Shown: positions 1 through 8,350, counted from the first letter of the stretch. The stretch is DNA of 64,000 nucleotides from Oscillospiraceae bacterium (GCA_017991935.1 JAGOPP010000002.1:62001-126000); one strand, 5' to 3'. Notes: a model not told the origin generated them from the sequence alone. Numbers and translations are program-made.

Positions 1-1609
1 CGTCAAAGAGCCGCGCCTCCAAGACGAGGATCTTGTCGTGCGCGCCGAGGACCTTATCCTCCAGCTCCTTGAGCTCCTGCGTGACGAAGCGTTCGCCGTT
101 TGAGATCGTCTGCCTGCGGATGTACTCCGCCGGCACCATATTTTTATAGCCGTTCGAGACCTCTATGTAATAGCCGAAGACCCGGTTGTAGCCGATTTTG
201 AGCTTCGGGATGCCGGTGCGCTCGCGCTCGGCCGTCTCGATCGCGGCGATGTGGGATTTCGTGTGCTCCACAAGGTCGCGCAGCTCGTCGAGCTCGGCGT
301 GGTAGCCCTCGCGGATGACGCCGCCGTCCTTGAGCGTGACCGGGGGCTCGTCCGCGATCGACGCGGCGGTCAGATCCGCGAGATCCTGAAGCTCGTCCAT
401 TTCGCTCCAAAGCTCACCCATAAGCGGCGTGTTGATCCCGGAGAGCAGGTTTTTGAGCTTCGGCAGGCGGCGGATGCTCCCCTCGAGCGTCTTGTATTCG
501 CGCGGGTTCGCGTTGCCGAAGACGATGCGCGTGATCATGCGCTCCAGATCATAGATGCCGGAGAGCTCCGCGCTGAGATCCCCGAGCAGCATCGGGGCCT
601 TGATCAGCGCCTCCACCGCTGAGAGGCGCTTGTCGATCCGCACCGGGTCGAGCAGCGGCCGGTCGAGGCAGGAGCGCAGTAATCTGCGGCCCATCGCGGT
701 GTCGGTCTTGTCGAGCACCCAGAGCAGCGTCCCGCGCTTTTCCCTGCCGCGGATCGTCTCCGTGAGCTCCAGATTCCGCCGCGCGGTCAGGTCGAGCGTC
801 ATATAGGCGTGATTGGTATAAAAATTCACGGAGGAGACGCGCCGGACGCCGTTTTTTTGCGTCTCATAGAGGTATTTGAGCAGCGCGCCGACCGCGTTTT
901 CGCAAAGGCGGCTTTTGAAGCCGAGCTCCTCCGGCGAACGGCAGCCGAAATGGCCGTTGATCGTCCCCTCGACCGAGGCGGGTTTGTATTCCTCCGCGTC
1001 CATCTGCCCGCCGAGGCAGTTCAGCTTCTCTCTCAGGAAAGCGCCGACCGCGCCGTGGTCGAGGAATTCGTCGTTAAACAGGATCTCGCTGGGCGAATAC
1101 CGGCCGAGCTCCTCGATCAGCCGGGCGTCGAGATCCCGCTCCCCGTCCGCCCCGGTGCAGAGCAGCTCGCCGGTCGTGATGTCGCAGAAGCAAATGCCGA
1201 AGGAATTCCCCTGCACAAAGACGCTGCAGAGGTAATTGTTTACGGACTCGTCGAGCATGCTGTTTTCGACGACGGTGCCGGGCGTGATCACGCGGATGAT
1301 GTCGCGCTTCACAAGCCCCTTCGCGAGCGCGGGGTCCTCCGTCTGCTCGCAGATGGCGACCTTATAGCCCTTTTTGATGAGGCGGGCGACGTAGGCCTCG
1401 TAGCTGTGGTACGGGACGCCGCACATCGGCGCGCGCTCCTCTTGGCCGCATTCCTTGCCCGTCAGCGTGAGCTCCAGCTCCTTGGAGGCGACGACCGCGT
1501 CGTCGTAGAACATCTCGTAGAAATCGCCGATGCGGTAAAAAAGGATATGCTCCTTGTGCATGTTTTTGATCTCGAAATACTGCTTCATCAGCGGCGAAAG
1601 CTCTGCCAA
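1..1609 (-). CDS. mutS: DNA mismatch repair protein MutS (5' part, runs off the window)
   Basis: The frame is open from a TTG at 1609 to the window edge, giving about 536 N-terminal residues of a protein that is normally about 850-870 long. The ATPase domain lies outside. MutS binds mismatched DNA and recruits MutL. The mismatch-reading Phe-X-Glu motif is visible as FYEMF near residue 30, followed by the connector (CGVPYHSYEAYV, CEQTEDP) and the lever/clamp region (YYIEVSNGY near the 3' limit). The TTG is preferred over the ATG at 1588 because the family begins M-A-x-L-[ST]-P-M-M-x-Q-Y and the eight residues from the TTG match it; a GGGGG tract lies just upstream. Identity is very sure; the start is moderately sure. 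Confidence 0.95.
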   Translation of the reverse strand, partial: MAELSPLMKQYFEIKNMHKEHILFYRIGDFYEMFYDDAVVASKELELTLTGKECGQEERAPMCGVPYHSYEAYVARLIKKGYKVAICEQTEDPALAKGLVKRDIIRVITPGTVVENSMLDESVNNYLCSVFVQGNSFGICFCDITTGELLCTGADGERDLDARLIEELGRYSPSEILFNDEFLDHGAVGAFLREKLNCLGGQMDAEEYKPASVEGTINGHFGCRSPEELGFKSRLCENAVGALLKYLYETQKNGVRRVSSVNFYTNHAYMTLDLTARRNLELTETIRGREKRGTLLWVLDKTDTAMGRRLLRSCLDRPLLDPVRIDKRLSAVEALIKAPMLLGDLSAELSGIYDLERMITRIVFGNANPREYKTLEGSIRRLPKLKNLLSGINTPLMGELWSEMDELQDLADLTAASIADEPPVTLKDGGVIREGYHAELDELRDLVEHTKSHIAAIETAERERTGIPKLKIGYNRVFGYYIEVSNGYKNMVPAEYIRRQTISNGERFVTQELKELEDKVLGAHDKILVLEARLFD

Positions 1610-1730
1610 ACGCGATACCCCCAGCCTATAAATATACAGATTAAATTTAACATAAAAAGGGCCGCTTTTCAAGGCCGGATTCGGAATCGGTCATAAAATT
1701 ATAAGAAGCGGCCGCGGGCGGCGTTCAAAA

Positions 1731-1757
1731 TAAAAAAAGCCCGGAGCGGGTCCGGGC
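1731..1757 (-). terminator. Rho-independent terminator after thiT
   Basis: A GC-rich inverted repeat (GCCCGGA/TCCGGGC type) is followed on the minus strand by seven T residues, 13 bp past the thiT stop codon. Confidence 0.85.
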
Positions 1758-1769
1758 GAAAGGCTGTCT

Positions 1770-2333
1770 TTATTCCAGATATTTCTTCAGGGGCTTATAA
1801 AACGCGGCGACGACCGCGGAGGTGATCAAAAACTCCGGCAGCATATAGGAGCCGTTATAATAGAACGAGTAGAGCGCCGGCAGCATGCCGAGTTCGTTGG
1901 GCCAGAGCGCGTCCCAGATCGCCCATCCGGTGGCGAAGTGGCACAGGAAGCGCAGGAAAAACGCGAGCCCGATGCCGGCGACGAGCGCGGCCCTCGGATT
2001 TTTGATCTTCCCCCGAAATAGGCCCGAGAGCCCGAGCACGCCATACGCGACGAGGTAATCCAGCAGGATGATGCCGGCGGCCATCCAGACGGAGGTCGCG
2101 TACTGGACGTTGTCGATCCCGAGCAGCATCTGAAGCAGCGCGTAGACCGTGGCGGCCATGAGTCCCCGCTTGACGCCCCAGCGGTAGGAGATCAAGACCA
2201 TCGGCAACATGCTGCAAACCGTTACGCCGCCGCCAAACGCCCAGATCCCCTCGAATTTTAGCATGCTCAAAACGGTGCCGAGCGCGATCATCACGGCGCT
2301 CTCCGTCAGGTAGTGGGTCTCCGTTTTTTTCAT
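1770..2333 (-). CDS. thiT: ThiT-type thiamine ECF transporter S component
   Basis: This 187-residue, very hydrophobic protein has about six predicted membrane helices. ThiT is the substrate-binding subunit that captures thiamine at the cell surface and docks on a shared energy-coupling module (EcfA/A'/T), which is not in this window. The N-terminus (TESAVMIALGTVLSML) and the segment WGVKRGLMAATVYALLQMLLG match the ThiT/YuaJ family. A TPP riboswitch with its own promoter and terminator lies directly upstream, which independently supports a thiamine role. The start is an ATG behind GAGGGA. The gene is a single-cistron unit closed by the terminator at 1731-1757. Confidence 0.93.
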   Translation of the reverse strand: MKKTETHYLTESAVMIALGTVLSMLKFEGIWAFGGGVTVCSMLPMVLISYRWGVKRGLMAATVYALLQMLLGIDNVQYATSVWMAAGIILLDYLVAYGVLGLSGLFRGKIKNPRAALVAGIGLAFFLRFLCHFATGWAIWDALWPNELGMLPALYSFYYNGSYMLPEFLITSAVVAAFYKPLKKYLE

Positions 2334-2351
2334 AATGCTTCCCTCTTTTCA

Positions 2352-2382
2352 AATAAAAATGCCGCGGCATAAATGCTGCGGC
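2352..2382 (-). terminator. Expression-platform terminator of the TPP riboswitch
   Basis: On the minus strand a near-perfect 10-bp hairpin (GCCGCAGCAT paired with ATGCCGCGGC, one mismatch) is followed by ATTTTTATTT, about 20 bases before the thiT start. It lies between aptamer and gene, so it is the likely OFF structure formed when TPP is bound. Confidence 0.75.
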
Positions 2383-2446
2383 GAAGTGCGGATCATTTGA
2401 TAATCCGGGATCGCAAGCGATCTTAGATCGCGATGTGATCCCATAT

Positions 2447-2527
2447 CCAACTCCCTACGCAGGCATTGTCCTGATCAGGTCAAAGGGTCCGGCAAACGCC
2501 GTCTCAGCCCAGAGGCTCCCCCGTCTA
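2447..2527 (-). ncRNA. TPP riboswitch (THI element) controlling thiT
   Basis: The minus strand carries the hallmark TPP aptamer blocks in order: GGGGGAGCC, GGCTGAGA, GACCCTTTGACCTGATC, GGACAATGCCTGCGTAGGGA. These are the conserved P1/P2/P4-P5 segments that bind thiamine pyrophosphate. A sigma-A promoter lies immediately upstream and a terminator hairpin downstream, so control is by transcription attenuation of thiT. Confidence 0.96.
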
Positions 2528-2541
2528 TTTTGTTTTAATCG

Positions 2542-2570
2542 ACTATACCAGTTTTCTCAGTCTTTTGCAA
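2542..2570 (-). promoter_or_regulatory. Sigma-A promoter for the TPP riboswitch/thiT
   Basis: TTGCAA (2565-2570) and TATAGT (2542-2547) are separated by 17 bp on the minus strand. The -35 box lies inside the 3' end of the SPFH gene. The predicted start of transcription falls a few bases before the aptamer. Confidence 0.75.
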
Positions 2571-3456
2571 GCTCTTTCGCGGAGGCCACAAGCCCGGAGA
2601 GCGACTGGATCTCGCTCGGGATGATGATCTTGGTGGCTTGGCCGTCCGCCGCCTTCTGGAAGGCCTCGTAGCTCTTCAGTTTGAGCACGGCCTCGCTCGG
2701 GGCCGCCTCGTTGAGCATCCGGATGGACTCGGCAAGCGCCTTCTGCACGAGCATGACGGCCTCCGCCTCGCCTTGCGCCTCGAGGACCTTCGTCTCGCGC
2801 ACGGCGTCCGCGCGCAGGATCGCGGATTCCTTTTCGCCCTCGGCGATCAGGATCTGGCTCTTCTTTTCGCCCTCGGCGCGGAGCATCGTCTCGCGGCGCT
2901 CGCGCTCGGCCTTCATCTGCTTCTCCATCGCGTCCTGAATCTCGCGCGGCGGCAGGATGTTTTTGAGCTCGACGCGGTTGACTTTGATGCCCCACTTGTC
3001 CGTGGCCGTGTCGAGGATCGAAGTGATCTTGACGTTGATGACGTCGCGGCTCGTGAGCGTGTTATCAAGCTCCATCTCGCCGATGATGTTGCGCAGCGTG
3101 GTGGCGCAGAGGTTCTCAATCGCGGAGAGCGGGCGTTCGACGCCGTAGGTGAAGAGCTTCGCGTCCGTGACCTGATAAAAAACGACCGTGTCGATCTGCA
3201 TCGTGACGTTATCCTTCGTGATCACCGGCTGGGGTTTAAAATCGACCACCTGTTCCTTGATCGAGACGCGCTTCGAAATGCGGTCAAAAAACGGGATCTT
3301 GAAATGCAGGCCGGTCTCCCAAGTGGCGTAATACGCGCCGAGGCGCTCGATCACGTAGACCGTCGCCTGCGGTACGATCTTGATGTTGACGGCAAACGTC
3401 AGCAGAAACAGGAACAAAATGACAAGCCCGATGAAAAGCCCCGCATAGTCTCCCAT
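2557..3456 (-). CDS. SPFH/band-7 membrane scaffold protein (stomatin/paraslipin-like)
   Basis: The 299-residue protein has one N-terminal membrane helix (about residues 7-26), an SPFH/band-7 domain (about 25-190, with YVIERLGAYY and GLHFKIPFFD) and a long charged alanine/glutamate-rich coiled coil (about 190-260, repeated RAEGEK-type segments). Proteins of this kind oligomerise at the membrane and organise protease or lipid microdomains. The gene starts 13 bp after an NfeD-family gene, the partner usually encoded beside SPFH proteins; NfeD C-terminal domains bind SPFH assemblies. The start ATG has a GGAGG site. The exact subfamily (QmcA or paraslipin) cannot be fixed by eye. Confidence 0.93.
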   Translation of the reverse strand: MGDYAGLFIGLVILFLFLLTFAVNIKIVPQATVYVIERLGAYYATWETGLHFKIPFFDRISKRVSIKEQVVDFKPQPVITKDNVTMQIDTVVFYQVTDAKLFTYGVERPLSAIENLCATTLRNIIGEMELDNTLTSRDVINVKITSILDTATDKWGIKVNRVELKNILPPREIQDAMEKQMKAERERRETMLRAEGEKKSQILIAEGEKESAILRADAVRETKVLEAQGEAEAVMLVQKALAESIRMLNEAAPSEAVLKLKSYEAFQKAADGQATKIIIPSEIQSLSGLVASAKELAKD

Positions 3457-3469
3457 ATTCTATCCCTCC

Positions 3470-3919
3470 TCAATCTTTTCCTTGTTTTATCACATAGAGC
3501 GTCGCGCCCTCGATTTTTTCGATCGTCACGACGTCGCCCTCCTCGGCCTCGGAGCCGTCGGCGGTCTTCGCGCTCCACGTTAAGCCGGAGATGTAAACTT
3601 TCCCGCCCCCATGCAGATTCTCGATCTTCGATGAAACCACGCCGGTGGCGCCGATCAGGCTGTCCGAATTGGTGGGCTGCTTCCTTATTTTGATGACATC
3701 CTTAAAAAACGCTCTGGTGAGCGCGAGGCAGACGGCCGACACCGCCAGAAAAACCAAAATCTGCGCCCAGATCGGCGCGCCGAAATAGGCCGGGATCATG
3801 GCGGCCAAGGCGCCGACCGCGAACCAAAGGCTGACCAGCCCGACCGTCGCGGCCTCCAGAATGCCGAGCACAACGGCGATCCCGAGCCAAACCAAGAGCT
3901 GTATCGTCTCCTGTGTCAT
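3470..3919 (-). CDS. NfeD-family membrane protein (short, no protease domain)
   Basis: The 149-residue protein has an N-terminal block of membrane helices (about residues 8-70) and a soluble C-terminal OB-fold-like domain (about 85-145, with LIGATGVVSSKIENLHGGGKVYISGLTWSA split over two strands). Short NfeD proteins lack the ClpP-like protease domain of long forms and act as partners of SPFH scaffolds; the SPFH gene follows by 13 bp. The start ATG has GGGAGG upstream. The two genes form a clear operon; the substrate or process they serve is unknown. Confidence 0.88.
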   Translation of the reverse strand: MTQETIQLLVWLGIAVVLGILEAATVGLVSLWFAVGALAAMIPAYFGAPIWAQILVFLAVSAVCLALTRAFFKDVIKIRKQPTNSDSLIGATGVVSSKIENLHGGGKVYISGLTWSAKTADGSEAEEGDVVTIEKIEGATLYVIKQGKD

Positions 3920-4031
3920 CCTACCGCCTCCCTTTTTTTCGGTTTTAATTATATCATATCCCCTGTATCATTACAAGGATTCTGCCGCGAAATTCCCGTT
4001 TCATTCCCGCGGGGGAGGATTTTTAGGCCGT

Positions 4032-5243
4032 TTAACTCATGGAATCCGTGTTTTCCCACGGCTCATCGGACAGGATCGGCTCCTCTTCCGCGATGTCCAT
4101 GATGCAGGCGTATTCCGCCCGCAGGACGTATGTCTCCCCGGAGAGTCCGCCGAAAAGCTCCCGCGAGAGGATCTCCGTATCCCCGAGCTCCCGCGCCTCC
4201 CTTTGCTCCAAAAGCTCCATCGCGCCGCCCCTCGCCTGCTGTTCGTTGTATGTAACGTACTTTTGCTTTACATCAAAAAAGGCGTATTCCGTCAGGGAAA
4301 CCGGGAGCTTTGTCTCAAAAAACAGGAGATCCGTCGTCTCTGTGCTCAGATAGTACGGCTCTGTTTTTCTGGGGCCGAACGGCAGGGGGATCTCCCTGCC
4401 GAGAAACGTGATGAGATACGCGGAGCCCGCCTTTTCTCCTCTTGAGGAGAGGACCTGCTCGAGCGGGAACTCCACGGCGATCTCGTAATCCGTCTCCGCG
4501 AAGATTTTCGCGCGGGCGTGCTTGAGCGTCAGCCGCATGTATTCGTCCTCGATCACGCCGCTGACGAGCAGGTCGCCCGCGGCGACGCTCTTCCCGATCT
4601 CCTTGACGAACATCCCGTCGGCGACGACCGTTTTACGGATGACGCCGCCGCGTTTCGCCACGATGTTGACCGGCTCGTCGTCGTCGTGGAACATCACGGG
4701 CTCCGGGATGCGCTCCGAGACGACGATCACCGCGCGGCAGCCTTGGATGTTGACGGAGACCCACGCGACGTCGTCGAGCAGCGGGAGCATATCCGCTTCG
4801 ATCCGCCTCGCGTTGTAGGTGGTCGAGGACTGCCCGATCGTGAGGCCCGACGCCTTCGCCGCGGCGAGCACGGCCTCCTCCGGGAGGGTTTTGACGCCCT
4901 TTACCTCGATCCCCCAGACGAAGGTGCCGAGCAGCGCGACCATCAGGAGGGCGAGGATCATCCCGGCGGCGATCCCGGCCCTCTCCCGGTTTTTCCGCAG
5001 CAAAAAGACGAGGCCGATCTTTTTTTTGATCCGCATCCGGATCCCGAGCCGGACGGCTTCCCTGCCGAGCTCTTTATATTGGCGGCAGGAGACGTTTCCC
5101 GTCATGCGGATGCCGGAGACCCGGACGTCGGTGACGGCGATCCCCCTGTTGGCCGCCCTGCTGACGAGGCGCGCGCAGTCCACGCCCTCCGCCTCAAATT
5201 TCACATACCCGATCACCGCGTCGGTCAGTCTTTGTAGAATCAT
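4032..5243 (-). CDS. yqfD: Sporulation protein YqfD
   Basis: The 403-residue protein matches the YqfD family: an N-terminal cytoplasmic region (GYVKFEAEG, VSGIRMTGNVSCRQYKEL), one membrane helix at about residues 88-110, then an extracytoplasmic part starting WGIEVKGVKTLPEEAVLAA, which resembles POTRA/FtsQ-like modules. YqfD is made in the mother cell during sporulation and is needed for efficient spore formation; its molecular role is poorly known. It follows yqfC by 12 bp, the conserved family order. The start ATG has GAGGAGG upstream. Confidence 0.92.
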   Translation of the reverse strand: MILQRLTDAVIGYVKFEAEGVDCARLVSRAANRGIAVTDVRVSGIRMTGNVSCRQYKELGREAVRLGIRMRIKKKIGLVFLLRKNRERAGIAAGMILALLMVALLGTFVWGIEVKGVKTLPEEAVLAAAKASGLTIGQSSTTYNARRIEADMLPLLDDVAWVSVNIQGCRAVIVVSERIPEPVMFHDDDEPVNIVAKRGGVIRKTVVADGMFVKEIGKSVAAGDLLVSGVIEDEYMRLTLKHARAKIFAETDYEIAVEFPLEQVLSSRGEKAGSAYLITFLGREIPLPFGPRKTEPYYLSTETTDLLFFETKLPVSLTEYAFFDVKQKYVTYNEQQARGGAMELLEQREARELGDTEILSRELFGGLSGETYVLRAEYACIMDIAEEEPILSDEPWENTDSMS

Positions 5244-5255
5244 TTCGGCGCCTCC

Positions 5256-5537
5256 TCAGCTAAATTCCACGGAAGAGATCTTGCCGGACACCTTGAGCCC
5301 CTCGTCGGTGTAACAGGAGATGTCCAGCCCGCTGCCGTGAAACCCGATCTTCATCTTGCCGCACAGGAGGACGATCCGCTCGCACCCGAGCTCCAAAATC
5401 TCCGCCCGCCCGGTGAGCACCGCCTCCAGATTGGAGGTCATATCGAGCACGAACGGCCCAAAAATCCCCACCGGCACGTCCAGCATCCGCTCCGCCGTCC
5501 GTAGTTTCTCCGCCGCAGCCTCCATCTTTTTCCCCAT
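5256..5537 (-). CDS. yqfC: YabP/YqfC-family sporulation protein
   Basis: This small protein (93 residues) carries the YabP/YqfC domain: GIFGPFVLDMTSNLEAVLTG and GCERIVLLCGKMKIGFHGSGL type strands. The family is involved in spore cortex/coat assembly and YqfC is typically encoded just before YqfD, as here. The ATG at 5537 is chosen over the GTG nine bases upstream because the GTG overlaps the GGGGG ribosome-binding tract. It follows sigK by 15 bp, so all three sporulation genes probably share a transcript. Confidence 0.9.
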   Translation of the reverse strand: MGKKMEAAAEKLRTAERMLDVPVGIFGPFVLDMTSNLEAVLTGRAEILELGCERIVLLCGKMKIGFHGSGLDISCYTDEGLKVSGKISSVEFS

Positions 5538-5552
5538 GAGCGCCACCCCCGT

Positions 5553-6242
5553 TTAGTCGTTTGGAAGATGCTGCCGCAGAATGTCCAGCGCTTTTTTTTC
5601 GATCCGCGAGACATAGGAGCGCGAGATCCCCAGCCTCTGCGCCACTTCTCTCTGCGTCATCGCGCGGCTGCCGCACAGCCCGTAACGAAAAAGAAGGATT
5701 TCCCGCTCCCGCTTTGTCAGATACGTATTGATACACTGGTAGAGTTTTTCGCAGCCCAGCTTCTCCTCGATGCACTCCGAAATGGAGCGCTCGTCGGCGA
5801 CAATGTCCATCAGCGTCAGCGCGTTGCCGTCCTTGTCGCAGTCGATCGGCTCGCAGATGGAGATGTCCTGCGCCATCTTCTTTTTGCTGCGGAAATACAT
5901 CAGGATTTCGTTTTCGATGCACCGCGCCGCGTAGGTCGCGAAACGAGTGCCTTTTTCATAATCGAAGGTGCCCACCGCTTTGATTAAGCCGATGGTTCCG
6001 ATTGAGATCAGGTCGTCCTGCTCGGCCGAGGTGCCGTAGTATTTTTTGACGATATGCGCCACCAACCGGAGATTGTGCTCGATCAGCATCGCTTTGGCCT
6101 TTTCGTCGCCGTTTGCCATGTCGGCAAAGCACCGGCGCTCCTCCTCCGCATTCAGCGGCTGCGGAAAGGAGCTCCCGGAAGTGACGTGCAGCGCGAACAG
6201 TAGTATTCCGGACAACGCGGAAAGAAGCAACAAGATTTCCAC
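5553..6242 (-). CDS. sigK: RNA polymerase sporulation sigma factor SigK (pro-sigma-K)
   Basis: The 229-residue protein has a hydrophobic N-terminal pro-sequence (about residues 1-20, rich in Leu/Ile) followed by FPQPLNAEEE, where mature sigma-K begins in Bacillus. Region 2 (HNLRLVAHIVKKYYG, DDLISIGTIGLIKAV, FATYAARCIENEIL) and region 4 with a helix-turn-helix (REVAQRLGISRSYVSRIEKK) are intact. Sigma-K drives late mother-cell genes after the pro-sequence is cut by a membrane protease. The gene is continuous, not split by a skin element. The start is GTG (6240-6242) with GAGGTG upstream. The yqfC and yqfD genes follow directly. Confidence 0.95.
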   Translation of the reverse strand: MEILLLLSALSGILLFALHVTSGSSFPQPLNAEEERRCFADMANGDEKAKAMLIEHNLRLVAHIVKKYYGTSAEQDDLISIGTIGLIKAVGTFDYEKGTRFATYAARCIENEILMYFRSKKKMAQDISICEPIDCDKDGNALTLMDIVADERSISECIEEKLGCEKLYQCINTYLTKREREILLFRYGLCGSRAMTQREVAQRLGISRSYVSRIEKKALDILRQHLPND

Positions 6243-6333
6243 TCCAACACCTCATAAAAACACGATACAAGAATATATGAGCGGGCAAATCCGGAATTGC
6301 CTGTACCACCCGGCCGCCGGAGAACTCTCCCCC

Positions 6334-6429
6334 GCGGCTTCCTCCGTATGAAAGCTGCGGTTTGCGGCTCCCTCCTATGGAAATGTCGCGGTTTGGGGCT
6401 TTCTCCTATTTAAAGGCCGCCGTTCGCGG
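6334..6429. repeat. Three diverged 30-31-bp tandem repeats upstream of sigK
   Basis: Copies begin near 6334, 6364 and 6395 and share GCGGCT-YCTCC-TATG-AAA-GYYGCGGTTT on the plus strand. Read in the sigK direction each copy carries a Shine-Dalgarno-like block (GGAGGAAG, GGAGGGAG, GGAGAAAG). No start codon follows at useful spacing. The rest of the 337-bp gap between sigK and pstS (6243-6579) holds no gene. Confidence 0.6.
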
Positions 6430-6476
6430 CCCGCGCCGGTTCGGGAGGCCGGTGCCGCCCCGAGAAAAACTTTTCA

Positions 6477-6518
6477 TTTTACTTTGATTTAACATCCCTC
6501 CTCTTTTTGATTTTACTT
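6477..6518 (+). promoter_or_regulatory. Candidate PhoP-box direct repeats upstream of pstS
   Basis: TTTTACTT occurs at 6477-6484 and again at 6511-6518, and TTTAACA lies at 6488-6494, about one helical turn from the first copy. This resembles the TT(A/C)ACA direct repeats bound by PhoP in Firmicutes. Position and spacing fit control of the pst operon, but the match is by eye only. Confidence 0.35.
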
Positions 6519-6579
6519 CCCGGTTTTATCATAAAAGCGATAAGACAGGAGATCATCAAAAAGGAAAGGGAGAACGATC

Positions 6580-7404
6580 ATGAAACGAATTTTCGCGGCG
6601 GCGCTTCCGGCGCTCCTCGCGCTTTCTTTGCTCGCGGGCTGCGGGAACGCGAACGCGCCGAGCGGCGGGCTCGCGGGCTCCGTGTCGACGGACGGCTCGA
6701 CCTCGATGGAAAAGGTCATCGGCGCGCTCGGGGAGGCGTTCACGACCGAAAATCCCGGCGTAAAATTTACCTATAACCCCACCGGCTCCGGCAGCGGCGT
6801 CACCGCCGTGCTGGAGGGACGCTGCGACATCGGCCTCTCGAGCCGCACGCTGAAAGACGAAGAAAAGGCGCGGGGGCTCACGGAGACCGTGCTCGCCTAC
6901 GACGGCATCTCCGTGATCGTGAGCCTTGAGAATCCCGTGGAGAGCCTCACGCTGGAAGAGATCGCAAGGATTTATACGGGCGAAATCGAAAATTGGAGCG
7001 AGCTTGGTGGAAACGACGCCCAAATCGTGCGGATCGGGCGCGAGGCGGGCAGCGGGACGCGCGACGGCTTCGAGTCCGTCACCGGCACGACGGACGCCTG
7101 CCAGTACCGGCAGGAGCTGACCTCCACCGGCGACGTCATCACCACGGTGTCGCGGAACCCGGACGCCGTCGGCTACGCCTCCTTCGCCTCCGTCAAAGAC
7201 AGCGTCAAGGCGGTCTCGGTGGACGGCGTTTTGCCGAGCGAGGATACGATCAAGGACGGGAGCTATCAAATTCGGCGCCCCTTCGTCCTTGTTACTAAGT
7301 CGGATATGGCCTTCTCCGAAGCGGCGCGGGCTTTCTTTGACTACATCACCTCCGACGCCGCCGCCGAAATCATCGCCCACGCGGGCGCGGTGGCCGCGGG
7401 CTAA
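6580..7404 (+). CDS. pstS: Phosphate ABC transporter substrate-binding lipoprotein PstS
   Basis: The 274-residue protein has a lipoprotein signal (SLLAGC, lipid-modified Cys about residue 21) and the phosphate-binding fold: DGSTSMEKVIGALGEAF, NPTGSGSGV, and REAGSGTRDGFE, whose Ser/Gly/Arg residues ligate phosphate. It captures phosphate outside the membrane and delivers it to PstC/PstA. It is the first gene of the phosphate operon, 67 bp before pstC. The start ATG has AAAGGAAAGGGAG upstream. PhoP-like repeats lie in the promoter region. Confidence 0.95.
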   Translation: MKRIFAAALPALLALSLLAGCGNANAPSGGLAGSVSTDGSTSMEKVIGALGEAFTTENPGVKFTYNPTGSGSGVTAVLEGRCDIGLSSRTLKDEEKARGLTETVLAYDGISVIVSLENPVESLTLEEIARIYTGEIENWSELGGNDAQIVRIGREAGSGTRDGFESVTGTTDACQYRQELTSTGDVITTVSRNPDAVGYASFASVKDSVKAVSVDGVLPSEDTIKDGSYQIRRPFVLVTKSDMAFSEAARAFFDYITSDAAAEIIAHAGAVAAG

Positions 7405-7471
7405 AGCAAACCATCCTGCGGCGGCCGCCGTTTTCCATGATTACCGCAAATCCATATAAAGGACAAAGAGT

Positions 7472-8350
7472 ATGCTGAAAGGGACCAAAACCAACAAACC
7501 GGCCGAGGCCGTCATCCACGGCGTCTTTTTTATGCTCGGCCTTGTGGCGGTGGGGTGCGTGCTGCTGATCACCGTCTATCTTGTGATCGCGGGCATCCCG
7601 GCAATCCGGGAGATCGGGCTGTTTCCGTTTCTGCTGGGCAGACGGTGGGCCTCCACCGCGGCCGAGCCCGCCTTCGGCATCCTGCCGATCATCCTGACCT
7701 CCGTCTACGGCACGGCGGGCGCGATCCTGCTGGGGGTGCCCGTCGGCTTTTTGACGGCGGTCTATCTCAGCAAAGTCGCCCCGGCGAGGGTGAGGGCCGT
7801 CTTGGAATCCGCGGCGGGGCTCCTCGCCGGCATCCCCTCGGTCGTCTACGGCCTTGTGGGGATGCTCGTCTTGGTGCCCGCGATCCGCAATCTTTTTCAC
7901 ATTCCGGACGGCTCGGGCCTCTTCGCCGCGATCCTTGTGCTCGCGGTCATGATCCTGCCCTCCATCGTCAAAGTGTCCGTCACGGCGCTCGACGCGGTGC
8001 CCAAAGACTATGAGGACGCCTCCCTCGCGCTCGGGGCCACGCCGATCGAGACCTATTTCCGGGTGTCCGTCCCCGCCGCAAGGAGCGGGATCGCCGCCGC
8101 GGTGGTGCTGGGCGTCGGGCGCGCCATGGGAGAGGCCATGGCCGTGATGATGGTGGCCGGAAACGTCGCGAACATGCCCTCCCTCTTCCAAAGCGTGCGG
8201 TTTTTGACCACCGCCGTGGCGAGCGAGATGTCCTATTCCTCCGGGCTTCAGCGAGAGGCGCTCTTCTCCATCGCGCTGGTGCTGTTTCTGTTTATCATGA
8301 TGATCAACGCGGGCCTAAACTTTTTACTGAAAAGAGGCGGCGGGAAATGA
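7472..8350 (+). CDS. pstC: Phosphate ABC transporter permease PstC
   Basis: This 292-residue permease has about six membrane helices and the cytoplasmic EAA loop (DYEDASLALGATPIETYFRV region) that docks to PstB. With PstA it forms the membrane channel for phosphate. The segment GIPSVVYGLVGM is a family hallmark. It starts with ATG behind AAAGGAC and ends in an ATGA overlap with pstA, so translation is probably coupled. Confidence 0.94.
   Translation: MLKGTKTNKPAEAVIHGVFFMLGLVAVGCVLLITVYLVIAGIPAIREIGLFPFLLGRRWASTAAEPAFGILPIILTSVYGTAGAILLGVPVGFLTAVYLSKVAPARVRAVLESAAGLLAGIPSVVYGLVGMLVLVPAIRNLFHIPDGSGLFAAILVLAVMILPSIVKVSVTALDAVPKDYEDASLALGATPIETYFRVSVPAARSGIAAAVVLGVGRAMGEAMAVMMVAGNVANMPSLFQSVRFLTTAVASEMSYSSGLQREALFSIALVLFLFIMMINAGLNFLLKRGGGK

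Noticed and set aside
5553..6242. A skin-type insertion in sigK
   Set aside because: The reading frame is continuous from pro-sequence to region 4.
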